The translations under genes were made by a program, and so were the position numbers. A DNA stretch of 64,000 nucleotides from TMED109 sp002684605 (GTDB lineage Bacteria > Pseudomonadota > Alphaproteobacteria > TMED109). Below, piece after piece: positions 15,249-24,317 of the stretch. The stretch is taken from positions 62,001 to 126,000 of the forward strand of contig CAJWSU010000001.1 of the NCBI GenBank assembly GCA_913046335.1, written 5' to 3'. The notes beneath the pieces are model-generated. The model did not search any database. It was not told the origin of the DNA and saw only the letters and a program-made list of their open reading frames with translations. The first letter of the stretch is position 1. Every line of letters begins with the position of its first letter.

Positions 15249-17315
15249 CTACTTATTAAAATATGATAGAAAACTGTCTTCATTAATAATATCAATTAGA
15301 AGTTCTTTGGCTTTAGAATATTTTGAACCAGGATTTAAACCTACTACTAATATGTCTGTTTTATTTGATACTTGGCTTGAGATTAAGGCTCCAACTATTT
15401 CTGCCTTATTTTTACATTCAGTTCTAGATAAATGTTCAAATTTTCCTGTAAAAACTATCTTCTTGCCATATAAATAGTGAGTATTATCTATTACAGAAAC
15501 AGAATCTCTAATTGTTAAAAAATCTATTAAATTAAAAAATTGTTTTTTGTTTTTATTAAAATAGGAAACTAATGAAATTATTGCCTTATCTCCTAAACCG
15601 TTAATGGAGCTTAAGTCTTCAATAAATTCTTCTCTTTTATAATCATTCTCCAATTCTTTAATCTTACTAATTAAATCATTAGAAGATTTAAAATTTTTTG
15701 AAATAAGTTTAGCTGTCCCCTGACCTACATGCCTAATGCCAAGAGAATAGATTATTTTTTCAATAGGTTGAGTTTTAGCATTATTAATAGAGTTAATTAT
15801 ATTAGATAGTGAAAGAGACCCCCACCCTTCTAAAGCTAATATTTTAGCTTTTATTTCTTGTTTCATATCTAAGTTTATTAAAAAAATATCTGCGGGTTCT
15901 TTAATAATCTTTTTATCAAATAATTCTATTATTTGTTTTTCACCTAACCCTTCTATATTAAAAGCGTTCCTTGAAACAAAATGTATTAATTGACCTTTAA
16001 CTTGGTCGATACATTCATTTGAATTTACACATCTAATAATTGTTTCATCATCTTCTCTTTTCAAAAGGCTATAGCAAGACGGGCAATAAGCTGGAAATGA
16101 AATTATTTTATTTACTTTTGGTCTTAAATTAGGAATATAATTTATTATTTGAGGAATTACATCTCCTGCTCTTTTAACAGAAACAGTATCTCCTATTATA
16201 ATTCCTAATCTATTTATTTCATCCTTATTATGCAGGCTTGCTCTTTGTATTCTGACCCCACCAATAGTAAGTGGTTCTAATTCAGCTACAGGCGTAATAG
16301 CACCTGTTCTACCTACTTGGAATTTAACATCTTTAAGTATAGTTAATCCTATTTCAGGTGGAAATTTATGAGATATAGCATATCTCGGAGAATGCTCCGT
16401 TGACCCTAGCCTGTCATAATAACTTAAGTTATTTAATTTATAAACAATGCCATCGATATCAAAATCTAAATTAGATCTATTTTGATAAATTTCTTCATAG
16501 AATCTAAGCATTTCACTAAGTTTTAGACATAATTTAACAGGATGGTTTAAATTAAATCCCATTTTCTTAATATTTTCTCTAACTTCCATTAAATTTTTAC
16601 CAATAGGTGATGACATTAAACCCCAATTATAAGCAAAAAAACCTAACTTTCTAGATGCTGTGACTTTAGGGTCCAGTTGTCTTACAGACCCAGCTGCAGC
16701 ATTTCTAGGATTTGCAAATATAGGTAAAGAGTTTTTAATTCTATCACTATTAATTTTTTCAAATTCAGAATTAGAAATATAAATTTCACCTCTAATTTCT
16801 ATTTCTGCAGGATAATCTCCTTTTAAAACCTTTGGAACATCTTCTATAGTTTTAACATTTTCAGTAATATTTTCTCCTTGCTTACCATCTCCTCTTGTTG
16901 CAGCTTGAATAAGTAAACCATTTTTATAAATTAATGTTGCAGATAAACCATCAATTTTAGGTTCTGCTAAAATATCCATCTTTTCGTTCTCATTAATTTT
17001 TAAAAATCTACGTGTTTTATTTAGAAACTCTTCTACTTCTTTATTTGTGAATGTATTTCCTAATGATAACATCGGCACAACATGATTGATCTTATTAAAA
17101 CTTGATGTTAATGAACTACCAACTCTATTAGATGGACTATTGACTAATATTAAATCTGGAAATAGTTTCTCTAAATTTTTATTTTGTATTCTGAGGTTAT
17201 CATAATCCGCATCAGATATTTCCGGTAAGTCTTTATTATAGTATAAATTATCATGATATTCAATTTGAGATGCCAAACTTTTTAATTCTTTGATCACTTC
17301 TTTTTTATTCATCAA
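15249..17315 (-). CDS. ligA: NAD-dependent DNA ligase
   Basis: This 688-aa ligase has all LigA domains: Ia (about 1-70), the nucleotidyltransferase domain with adenylated lysine 120 in EPKIDGLSATL, an OB fold, a four-cysteine zinc finger (CPSC...C...C, about 410-435), a helix-hairpin-helix region with INGLGDKA, and a C-terminal BRCT domain (about 615-688). It seals nicks during replication and repair. It is the third gene of a bamD-recN-ligA run, 21 bases after recN. Confidence 0.98.
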   Translation of the reverse strand: MMNKKEVIKELKSLASQIEYHDNLYYNKDLPEISDADYDNLRIQNKNLEKLFPDLILVNSPSNRVGSSLTSSFNKINHVVPMLSLGNTFTNKEVEEFLNKTRRFLKINENEKMDILAEPKIDGLSATLIYKNGLLIQAATRGDGKQGENITENVKTIEDVPKVLKGDYPAEIEIRGEIYISNSEFEKINSDRIKNSLPIFANPRNAAAGSVRQLDPKVTASRKLGFFAYNWGLMSSPIGKNLMEVRENIKKMGFNLNHPVKLCLKLSEMLRFYEEIYQNRSNLDFDIDGIVYKLNNLSYYDRLGSTEHSPRYAISHKFPPEIGLTILKDVKFQVGRTGAITPVAELEPLTIGGVRIQRASLHNKDEINRLGIIIGDTVSVKRAGDVIPQIINYIPNLRPKVNKIISFPAYCPSCYSLLKREDDETIIRCVNSNECIDQVKGQLIHFVSRNAFNIEGLGEKQIIELFDKKIIKEPADIFLINLDMKQEIKAKILALEGWGSLSLSNIINSINNAKTQPIEKIIYSLGIRHVGQGTAKLISKNFKSSNDLISKIKELENDYKREEFIEDLSSINGLGDKAIISLVSYFNKNKKQFFNLIDFLTIRDSVSVIDNTHYLYGKKIVFTGKFEHLSRTECKNKAEIVGALISSQVSNKTDILVVGLNPGSKYSKAKELLIDIINEDSFLSYFNK

Positions 17316-17336
17316 ACAATCCTTAATTAATTAGAT

Positions 17337-19031
17337 TTAAAGTTTTTTATCATTAAGAAACAAACTCTTAGCTGCGTTTCTAGCTGCATCAGTAATTTTT
17401 TCTCCTGATAACATTCTGGCAACTTCCTCTATACGCTCTTTCAAATCTAAATCATTTATGCTTGTAGATGTAAAGCTATTATTAGTGCTTTTATTAACTT
17501 TAAAATGATTATTGGATCTCGCCGCAACTTGAGGATGATGAGTGACTGCTAGCACTTGATTATTACCTCCTAATAATAACAATCTTTTTCCAATCGCATC
17601 CGCTACAGCTCCTCCAACTCCAGTATCTACTTCATCAAATATTAATGTTTTTTTATTAAGAAAATCATTATTATCAGACGATAAAGAAACTTTTATTGCT
17701 AACATTATTCTTGATAACTCTCCTCCTGAAGCTATTTTTTCAATTGGTTCATGCCCAGAACCCTTGTTAGTTTCAATGTTAAATATAACATTATCTATTC
17801 CATTAGAGTTCCAATTATTTTCTTCTAATAAGTTAATCTTTATACTAAAATTTGCATTATCTAATTTCAAAATAGGAAACTCCTTATTTACGGCATGAGA
17901 TAATTCTATATTAGCTTTACTTCTTAAGTTGGATAAGGTTTTTGCTTTATCAAAATACTCTTCTCTTAGAGCTTTATTTTCTTTCTCTAATTTTTTTATA
18001 TCTGCCTTATTATTAGATAAATCTGAAAGCTGTGCTTCTATCTTATTTTTTAAATGGTTTAGTTCATTAATTTCTACATTATGTTTTCTAGACACTTGTT
18101 TAATTAAAGATATTCGTTTCTCAATTTCATCTATACTAAGGTGGCTCTCATCTATAGAATACAAGCAATCTTCTAAAGCGACTTCTACTTCCTTAAATTC
18201 AATTATTGCTCTATCTATTGATTCGTCTAAATCTTTAAATTTTTCTTTATTTAATGACACTATTGAAGAGGTTTGTTTTTTAGCTAAACTTAAATTTTCA
18301 TATATACCTTTAGCATCAGTGTCACCATTAATAAAATAATTTATTTTATTCAAACTATCCCTAATTTTTTCAATAGACATAAGGTAATTTCTATCACTTA
18401 TTAAGCTTTCTATTTCATTATCCTTTATGTCTATATTAACAAGCTCTTCTAAGTCTTCTGTAAGATATAACTTTTTGTTTTCAAGCTCACTTAAGTCTAA
18501 AATAGATTTATTGTATTTTTTAGTATGCTCTTTAAGTGAAAAAAAAGTATTAGAGACTATTTTTGTATTTTTAAATAAATTGTACCAATTATCTAATATA
18601 TTAATATGGTTAGAGCTATCTAATAGGCCTGCTTGATCATTTTGGCCATGAACTTCTATTAAAAGACTGCTCAGTTTTTTCATAAAATTTAAAGAAACAG
18701 GTTCATCATTTAAAAAGCACTGACTTCTACCATTTGATAAGATTTGCCTTCTTAATATAATCTCTTCTGTAATTGTAAACCCATTTTTATTGACAAAATT
18801 AATTGCAATATGATTATTTGGCAACTTAAATAAAGCAGTAACATTAGCAACATTTTGGCCTTTCCTAATCAAACGCCTCTCTGATCTTTTTCCAAGTATT
18901 AAACTTATAGCATCTATAATTATTGATTTACCAGCTCCTGTTTCTCCAGTAAGTACTGTAAAACCTTCCTTAAAATCTAATTCTAGTTTCTCAATTAAAA
19001 CTATATTTTTTATAGAAAGGTAGCATAACAT
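17337..19031 (-). CDS. recN: DNA repair protein RecN
   Basis: This 564-aa SMC-like ATPase acts in double-strand break repair. Walker A GETGAGKS (about 29-36), EVHGQNDQAGLLD, a long coiled-coil middle (about 150-370), the ABC signature in SGGELSRIMLA, Walker B in LIFDEVDTGVGG and the H-loop in VTHHPQVAA are all visible. It lies between bamD (6 bases upstream) and ligA, a common alphaproteobacterial order. Confidence 0.97.
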   Translation of the reverse strand: MLCYLSIKNIVLIEKLELDFKEGFTVLTGETGAGKSIIIDAISLILGKRSERRLIRKGQNVANVTALFKLPNNHIAINFVNKNGFTITEEIILRRQILSNGRSQCFLNDEPVSLNFMKKLSSLLIEVHGQNDQAGLLDSSNHINILDNWYNLFKNTKIVSNTFFSLKEHTKKYNKSILDLSELENKKLYLTEDLEELVNIDIKDNEIESLISDRNYLMSIEKIRDSLNKINYFINGDTDAKGIYENLSLAKKQTSSIVSLNKEKFKDLDESIDRAIIEFKEVEVALEDCLYSIDESHLSIDEIEKRISLIKQVSRKHNVEINELNHLKNKIEAQLSDLSNNKADIKKLEKENKALREEYFDKAKTLSNLRSKANIELSHAVNKEFPILKLDNANFSIKINLLEENNWNSNGIDNVIFNIETNKGSGHEPIEKIASGGELSRIMLAIKVSLSSDNNDFLNKKTLIFDEVDTGVGGAVADAIGKRLLLLGGNNQVLAVTHHPQVAARSNNHFKVNKSTNNSFTSTSINDLDLKERIEEVARMLSGEKITDAARNAAKSLFLNDKKL

Positions 19032-19037
19032 ATGCTT

Positions 19038-19925
19038 CTAAGGCTCCTCATCTTCAAATAATTTAATAAAACCATCTAATGTCTTTAAGAATATGCTGCT
19101 ATCATTATTATCTATACTTTCTACATTTTCTGCTTTATCATTCTTAATATTAGATAAAAGGTTGTTTTTTTTAGAATTAAATAAAGAATAAGAATATATA
19201 TACCATTTATTATTCGGATAATTATGACCTAATACTGATGCATATACTTTAGCTTCATTATATAAACCTAGCATAAAATATAATTCTGTTAATCTTGCTA
19301 AAGCTTCTGGCAAATGACTAGTTTGAGAATATGAGTCTACTACTATTTTAAATCTATTTATTGCAGCAATATAGTTATCTAAATCTTGATAAGTTCTTCC
19401 TACATTCATCTCCCTTGCCGCAAGGTGATCTTTAACTAAGCCAAGTTTTAATTTAGAGTCTCTTGTATATTCTGATCCAGGAAACCTTCTTATTAAATTA
19501 TTAAAAGAATCTAAAGCAAAACTAGTATTTGATTGATCTCTTCTAAAATCATTTATTTGTTCATAATAACACAATGCTATTAAATAATATGCGTAGTCAA
19601 TGTCATTTGCTCCCGGATGCAATTCAATATATTTATTAGCTGCAGTTATACTTGCTCCATAATCATTCAATTTATATTGAACATAGGCTGACATTAATTG
19701 TGCTCTAGTTGCCCATATTGAATAAGGGTGTAATCTCTCTACTTCTTCAAATTCTACTGAAGATTTTTTATATTTTTTACTATCTAATAAATTCATTGCT
19801 GAGTTATAAATTTCATCTACACTTCTCTCCTTATACTCAGCTTTTTTGGTATTAGTGGAGCATGAAATACTTGTAAAAAATATAATTAATATCAAAAAAA
19901 ATTTAAAAACACTTATTTTATTCAT
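19038..19925 (-). CDS. bamD: Outer membrane assembly lipoprotein BamD
   Basis: This 295-aa lipoprotein of the BAM complex inserts beta-barrel proteins into the outer membrane. The signal peptide ends in the lipobox SISC with Cys22. It is followed by five TPR-like repeats, including the conserved YNSAMNLLDSKKYKKS, FEEVERLHPYSIWATRAQLM and DSFNNLIRRFPGSEYTRD. The C-terminal ~40 residues are a low-complexity acidic and asparagine-rich tail. It heads the bamD-recN-ligA operon. Confidence 0.94.
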   Translation of the reverse strand: MNKISVFKFFLILIIFFTSISCSTNTKKAEYKERSVDEIYNSAMNLLDSKKYKKSSVEFEEVERLHPYSIWATRAQLMSAYVQYKLNDYGASITAANKYIELHPGANDIDYAYYLIALCYYEQINDFRRDQSNTSFALDSFNNLIRRFPGSEYTRDSKLKLGLVKDHLAAREMNVGRTYQDLDNYIAAINRFKIVVDSYSQTSHLPEALARLTELYFMLGLYNEAKVYASVLGHNYPNNKWYIYSYSLFNSKKNNLLSNIKNDKAENVESIDNNDSSIFLKTLDGFIKLFEDEEP

Positions 19926-20016
19926 TTGTTTATCCGTAGTTGTTATTTTTGTAAATTATACTATATAAAATTTATATACATTAATAAAAATATATTATCC
20001 TTAACTTGAAGCTTGT

Positions 20017-20033
20017 TATAATGATATTATCAT
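20017..20033 (+). promoter_or_regulatory. TATAAT box with overlapping palindrome before hisN-like gene
   Basis: A perfect TATAAT (20017-20022) overlaps a 13-base palindrome, ATGATATTATCAT (20021-20033), in the divergent gap between bamD and the phosphatase gene. No good -35 lies 17 bases upstream. The palindrome at the -10/+1 position could be an operator. AT-rich sequence makes chance occurrence quite possible. Confidence 0.35.
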
Positions 20034-20074
20034 GCAAATGTCCAAAAATTATAATTTAAATTAGGAATGTACTT

Positions 20075-20857
20075 TTGAAAAATAATGAACTCTTTATAAA
20101 GTTTGCGCATCAACTAGCTAATTCAATACAAGATGAAATTAATAATAATTTTCGTAGACTAGATAACTGGGAAATAAAACCTACTAAAAATAATAAGCGG
20201 CCACAAATAGTTACTAAATCTGATATAAACTCTGAAAAAATTATGAGAAAATTAATTAATAAAGAATTTCCTAAGCATGGCATAATAGGAGAAGAATTGG
20301 GATCAGAGAACGAAAATGCAGAATTTGTATGGGTTTTAGACCCAATTGATGGAACCAAAGCCTTTGTTGCTGGACTTCCAGTATTCGGCTCTATGATTGG
20401 ATTAATGTATAATACAAAGCCTATTTTAGGCCTCATAGATCAGCCTATTACTAAGGATAGAATATGGGGTAGTAAAGAAGGAAGTTTTCTTAATAAGAAA
20501 CAGATAAAAACTAGAAAGTACGAGTCAATTGAAAAAACTATTTGTGCTATAACTGATCCTGCAATGTTTCTAGATGAGGACCAATTAATTTATAACAAAG
20601 TATCTGATAATGTTTTGTATATTAGGCATGGTACAGATTGCTGGGGCTATGCGATGTGCGCCGCAGGATCAATAGACTTAGTAATTGAAAAAGACCTAGA
20701 ATTATGGGATATTGTTGCTGCATCAGCTATAATTGAGGGCGCAGGAGGAATAGTAACTTCTTGGGATAAACAAGAAGCTGCTTCCGATAGATCAGTGATT
20801 GCAGCAGGTAATATAGAAACCTATAACTACTTTATAGAACTTATAAACAAAAAATAA
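20075..20857 (+). CDS. Inositol monophosphatase family, histidinol-phosphatase-like
   Basis: This 260-aa member of the IMPase superfamily has Mg ligands in GEELGSE (about 70-76), DPIDGTKAF (about 88-96) and LWDIVAAS. The DPIDGTKAFVAGLPVFG form resembles HisN-type histidinol-phosphatases rather than true inositol phosphatases, so a role in histidine synthesis is the best guess. The start is TTG at 20075, with AGGA nine bases upstream; the ATG at 20067 is out of frame. The ETF-QO gene follows after 14 bases on the same strand. Confidence 0.82.
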   Translation: MKNNELFIKFAHQLANSIQDEINNNFRRLDNWEIKPTKNNKRPQIVTKSDINSEKIMRKLINKEFPKHGIIGEELGSENENAEFVWVLDPIDGTKAFVAGLPVFGSMIGLMYNTKPILGLIDQPITKDRIWGSKEGSFLNKKQIKTRKYESIEKTICAITDPAMFLDEDQLIYNKVSDNVLYIRHGTDCWGYAMCAAGSIDLVIEKDLELWDIVAASAIIEGAGGIVTSWDKQEAASDRSVIAAGNIETYNYFIELINKK

Positions 20858-20871
20858 TAAGAGTAAATTAA

Positions 20872-22521
20872 ATGAGAACTGATAGAGAAAAAATGGAATA
20901 TGATGTAGTCATAGTTGGCGCTGGTCCTGCAGGTTTATCTGCATCTATTAAGTTAAAACAATTATCAAAAGAACAAAATATAGATATATCTGTATGTATA
21001 GTAGAAAAAGGACCAGAAGTAGGAGCTCATATTTTATCTGGCGCTGTTTTTGAAACTAAAGCTCTAGAAGAACTTTTTCCACAATGGAAAACAATGTCAC
21101 ATCCAAAAATGTCTCCTGTTATAAAAGAAGAATTTGTCTTTATGAGTAAATTAAAAAGTATAAAAATTCCTAATTTTCTACTTCCAAAAACTATGAAAAA
21201 TCATAAAAACTATATAATTAGTTTAAGTAATATGTGTAGGTGGTTAGCTACAGAGGCCGAAAACTTAGGAGTAGAAATTTATCCGGGTTTTGCAGCAAAA
21301 GAAATTCTATATGATATGAGTAATACTGTAATAGGAATTGCCACAGGAGATATGGGTATAGATAAAAATGAAGATAAAGGGTCATCTTTTGAACCGGGAA
21401 TAGAATTAATAGCTAAATATACTTTATTTGCTGAAGGTTGTAGAGGTCACTTAGGAAAAGAATTAATAAAAAAATATAATCTAGATGATGGTAAATCGCC
21501 ACAATCATATGGTATTGGATTAAAAGAAATTTGGGAAATAGAAGATAAAAATCATATTGAAGGTAGTATAATGCATTCAGCTGGATGGCCTCTGAAGAAT
21601 AATGTTTATGGAGGTTCTTTTTTATATCATATGGAGAATAAACAAGTATCTCTTGGCTTTGTAATGGGCCTAGACTATGAAAACCCTTATATTAGCCCTT
21701 ACCAAGAATTTCAAAAATTTAAAACACATCCAAAAATAAAAAATATTTTAAAAAATGGTAGAAGAGTTGCATATGGTGCTAGAGCACTAAATGAAGGAGG
21801 TTTTCAATCATTACCAAAATTATATTTTCCAGGAGGTGCTTTAATAGGATGTGAAGCAGGAACATTAAATGTACCTAAAATTAAGGGGTCACACACAGCT
21901 ATGAAATCTGGTATTCTTGCCTCTGAGGCGATTTTTAAAAATTTAAAAAATTCTCCTGATAATTTAGAAGAATTATCTAACTATGAAGATAGCTTTTATA
22001 CCTCCTGGGCAGGCAAGGAATTAAAAAAAGCAAGAAACTTTAGGCCTGGGTTTAAGTATGGCCTAATAGTTGGGACAATTTTAGGGGCGATAGACCAAAT
22101 TATTTTTAGAGGAAGTGCACCTTGGACAATTAATCTAGATCATGCTGACCATTTAGCTACTAAGCCTGCTAATAAAGTAGAAAAAATAGTATATGATAAA
22201 CCAGATGGCAATCTTACATTTGACAGGCTTACAAATTTAGCATTTTCTGGAACTAATCATCAAGAAAATCAACCTATTCATTTAAAAATTTTAGATGATA
22301 GTATACCTATAAAACATAATTTACCTATCTATGACTCTCCAGAACAATTATATTGCCCTGCAGGGGTGTATGAAATTATTGAAAATAATGGTGGTAAAAA
22401 ACTTCAAATTAACGCACAAAATTGTTTACATTGTAAAACCTGCGATATTAAAGACCCGTCACAAAACATTAACTGGACAACTCCTGAAGGAGGTGGCGGT
22501 CCTAATTACCCAAACATGTAA
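20872..22521 (+). CDS. Electron transfer flavoprotein-ubiquinone oxidoreductase
   Basis: This 549-aa ETF-QO passes electrons from ETF, reduced by acyl-CoA and other dehydrogenases, to ubiquinone. The FAD-binding IVGAGPAGLSAS lies near residues 13-24. The quinone-facing domain has PGGALIGCEAGTLNVPKIKG. The C-terminal 4Fe-4S cluster has its four cysteines in YCPAGVYE and NCLHCKTCDIKDP. The ending TPEGGGGPNYPNM is typical of the family. It overlaps nothing and converges on the MORN-protein gene 6 bases away. Confidence 0.97.
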   Translation: MRTDREKMEYDVVIVGAGPAGLSASIKLKQLSKEQNIDISVCIVEKGPEVGAHILSGAVFETKALEELFPQWKTMSHPKMSPVIKEEFVFMSKLKSIKIPNFLLPKTMKNHKNYIISLSNMCRWLATEAENLGVEIYPGFAAKEILYDMSNTVIGIATGDMGIDKNEDKGSSFEPGIELIAKYTLFAEGCRGHLGKELIKKYNLDDGKSPQSYGIGLKEIWEIEDKNHIEGSIMHSAGWPLKNNVYGGSFLYHMENKQVSLGFVMGLDYENPYISPYQEFQKFKTHPKIKNILKNGRRVAYGARALNEGGFQSLPKLYFPGGALIGCEAGTLNVPKIKGSHTAMKSGILASEAIFKNLKNSPDNLEELSNYEDSFYTSWAGKELKKARNFRPGFKYGLIVGTILGAIDQIIFRGSAPWTINLDHADHLATKPANKVEKIVYDKPDGNLTFDRLTNLAFSGTNHQENQPIHLKILDDSIPIKHNLPIYDSPEQLYCPAGVYEIIENNGGKKLQINAQNCLHCKTCDIKDPSQNINWTTPEGGGGPNYPNM

Positions 22522-22527
22522 AATATT

Positions 22528-23295
22528 TTATTCTCGTTTTTGTATAGTACCATCTGGAAAAGTAATAGTGATCTCGCCAATAAAATCACCATTTTTAAAA
22601 TTACCTGATTGTTTAGTTTGATCTATATAGATTAATTCACCTGGACCATCTCTATAACCATTTTTAAATTCACCTTTATACAATGTGCCATCTGAGAAAA
22701 TAAATATTCCTAATCCGCTATATTGTCCTTTTACAAAATCACCTTTATATGAACTTCCATCTTTAAAAATTATATTTCCTTTACCATGCATAAAATTATT
22801 TAAAAATTCTCCCTGATATTCATTTCCAGGCTCATAAATTATCTTTCCTACTCCTTCAATTTTGTCATTCTTAAAATCACCTTCATATACAACTCCATCA
22901 GAATAAATTAATTTCCCCTTACCTTCCTTATTACCTTTTTTAAATATCCCATTATACTCTGACTCATTTTTGTATTTTAAAACTCCGCTGCCATGCATAA
23001 GACCATCCTTAAAAGATCCTATATATATGTCTCCATTGTAAAAGGCCAGGCGTCCCTCGCCACTGAATTTTCCTTCTTTAAAAAACCCTGAATATATTAG
23101 CTGTTTATTAAATTTATCTTTTGCTGATTTAAATAAACCTTTTCCATCCATTTCACCATTTACTATATTTCCTATATAGGTACTTCCATCATCAAAAGTT
23201 ATAGTTTGTTCTTCCGCCAATGCAGAATATATACTTAATAAAACAAGAAGTATTACATATTTTATAAAAAAATTTATTTTTAATAATATAAGCAT
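22528..23295 (-). CDS. Secreted MORN-repeat protein
   Basis: This 255-aa protein has an N-terminal signal peptide (about residues 1-27, ending in SALAEE) and then about nine tandem MORN repeats of 23 residues, of the Y-x-G-x-F-x-x-G-x-x-x-G-x-G type. MORN repeats form extended beta sheets that bind lipids or proteins; a periplasmic or surface location follows from the signal peptide. It starts three bases after the lpxC stop, so it is in the dcw-lpxC transcript and may serve the envelope. The function is unknown. Confidence 0.85.
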   Translation of the reverse strand: MLILLKINFFIKYVILLVLLSIYSALAEEQTITFDDGSTYIGNIVNGEMDGKGLFKSAKDKFNKQLIYSGFFKEGKFSGEGRLAFYNGDIYIGSFKDGLMHGSGVLKYKNESEYNGIFKKGNKEGKGKLIYSDGVVYEGDFKNDKIEGVGKIIYEPGNEYQGEFLNNFMHGKGNIIFKDGSSYKGDFVKGQYSGLGIFIFSDGTLYKGEFKNGYRDGPGELIYIDQTKQSGNFKNGDFIGEITITFPDGTIQKRE

Positions 23296-23298
23296 ATT

Positions 23299-24255
23299 TT
23301 AAGCCACAGCAGATGTGACTTCTTCCATAGAAATTATCTTAGTGGATTCAATTTCTTGATAATTATCTTTATCCTTAAATAGTTCCCATAAAAATTTATT
23401 ATTTATTTCATGGCCCGCGCAGACAGCCGAAATATTTCCTATTATATGTTTTCCACATAAATACATATCTCCACATAAATCTAAAATTTTGTGTCTAACA
23501 AATTCATTTTTAAATCTTAGGCCCTCTGGGTTTAATACTTTACCATTATCAACAACTATAGCATTATCCATTGATCCTCCTAAAGCCAAACCATTTTCAT
23601 GCATATACTGGACCTCATCAAGCATACCAAAAGTTCTAGCTGAACTTATTTCTTTATCAAAGTTACTTCCAAAATTAGTTATTTTTTGGTTTTGAACTCC
23701 AATAGCAGGATCTTCAAAATCTATTTTATAATCTATAGAAAAATTATTGGAAGGTTGAGCTATAATGCTACTTCTTCCAATACAAACAGAAACTTCTTTC
23801 ATAATTTTTACTAATCTTTTTTGAATAAATTGTTCTTTGATACCTATATTATTAATTAAATCCACAAATATTTTAGAACTTCCATCCATAATAGGTACTT
23901 CATAACCAGACAATAATACTAATGCATTATCAATTTTCAATCCCATAAATGCTGCCATTAAATGTTCAATTGTGCTTACTGTAAAGCCTGCAGCATTTTT
24001 TATAGTTGTACCTAATTTTGTATCACTTACATTTTTATATGAAGCAAATATTTTTTGATCTTCCGGAGTATCTTTTCTTATAAAGACAATTCCATGGTTA
24101 GGTTCTGCAGGTAATATTTCCATCTTAATTTTTAAGCCAGAATGCAAACCTACCCCTTGACAAAAAACTTTTGCATTTAAAGTTTTTTGAAAGCTTATAT
24201 TTGGTATATTTAATGAATCTGGCATGTAGATATTTCCCGTATTACCATTAATCAT
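23299..24255 (-). CDS. lpxC: UDP-3-O-acyl-N-acetylglucosamine deacetylase
   Basis: This 318-aa zinc amidase catalyses the committed step of lipid A synthesis. The active-site segments are present: GVGLHSG, the zinc ligand in STIEHLMAAF, FVRHKILDLCGDMYL with the second zinc His and Asp, and the catalytic AGHEINNK. The first ten residues are atypical; ATG at 24225 (MPDSLN) is an alternative start. It lies 62 bases after ftsA, exactly where ftsZ would be expected. Confidence 0.96.
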   Translation of the reverse strand: MINGNTGNIYMPDSLNIPNISFQKTLNAKVFCQGVGLHSGLKIKMEILPAEPNHGIVFIRKDTPEDQKIFASYKNVSDTKLGTTIKNAAGFTVSTIEHLMAAFMGLKIDNALVLLSGYEVPIMDGSSKIFVDLINNIGIKEQFIQKRLVKIMKEVSVCIGRSSIIAQPSNNFSIDYKIDFEDPAIGVQNQKITNFGSNFDKEISSARTFGMLDEVQYMHENGLALGGSMDNAIVVDNGKVLNPEGLRFKNEFVRHKILDLCGDMYLCGKHIIGNISAVCAGHEINNKFLWELFKDKDNYQEIESTKIISMEEVTSAVA

Positions 24256-24261
24256 ATAACA

Positions 24262-24306
24262 ATAATTTTATATAATGAGAAATCACATATTGTAACATTT
24301 GTAACA
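24262..24306 (-). promoter_or_regulatory. ftsA-lpxC spacer with tandem TGTTACAA repeats
   Basis: On the minus strand the spacer has two direct TGTTACAA repeats with 9-base spacing (24306-24290). TTACAA, 17 bases and TATAAA then form a weak promoter just before lpxC. This is the only sizeable gap in the distal part of the dcw run, so lpxC may have its own control here. The repeats could be a protein binding site. Confidence 0.35.
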
Positions 24307-24317
24307 ATTTGATATTT

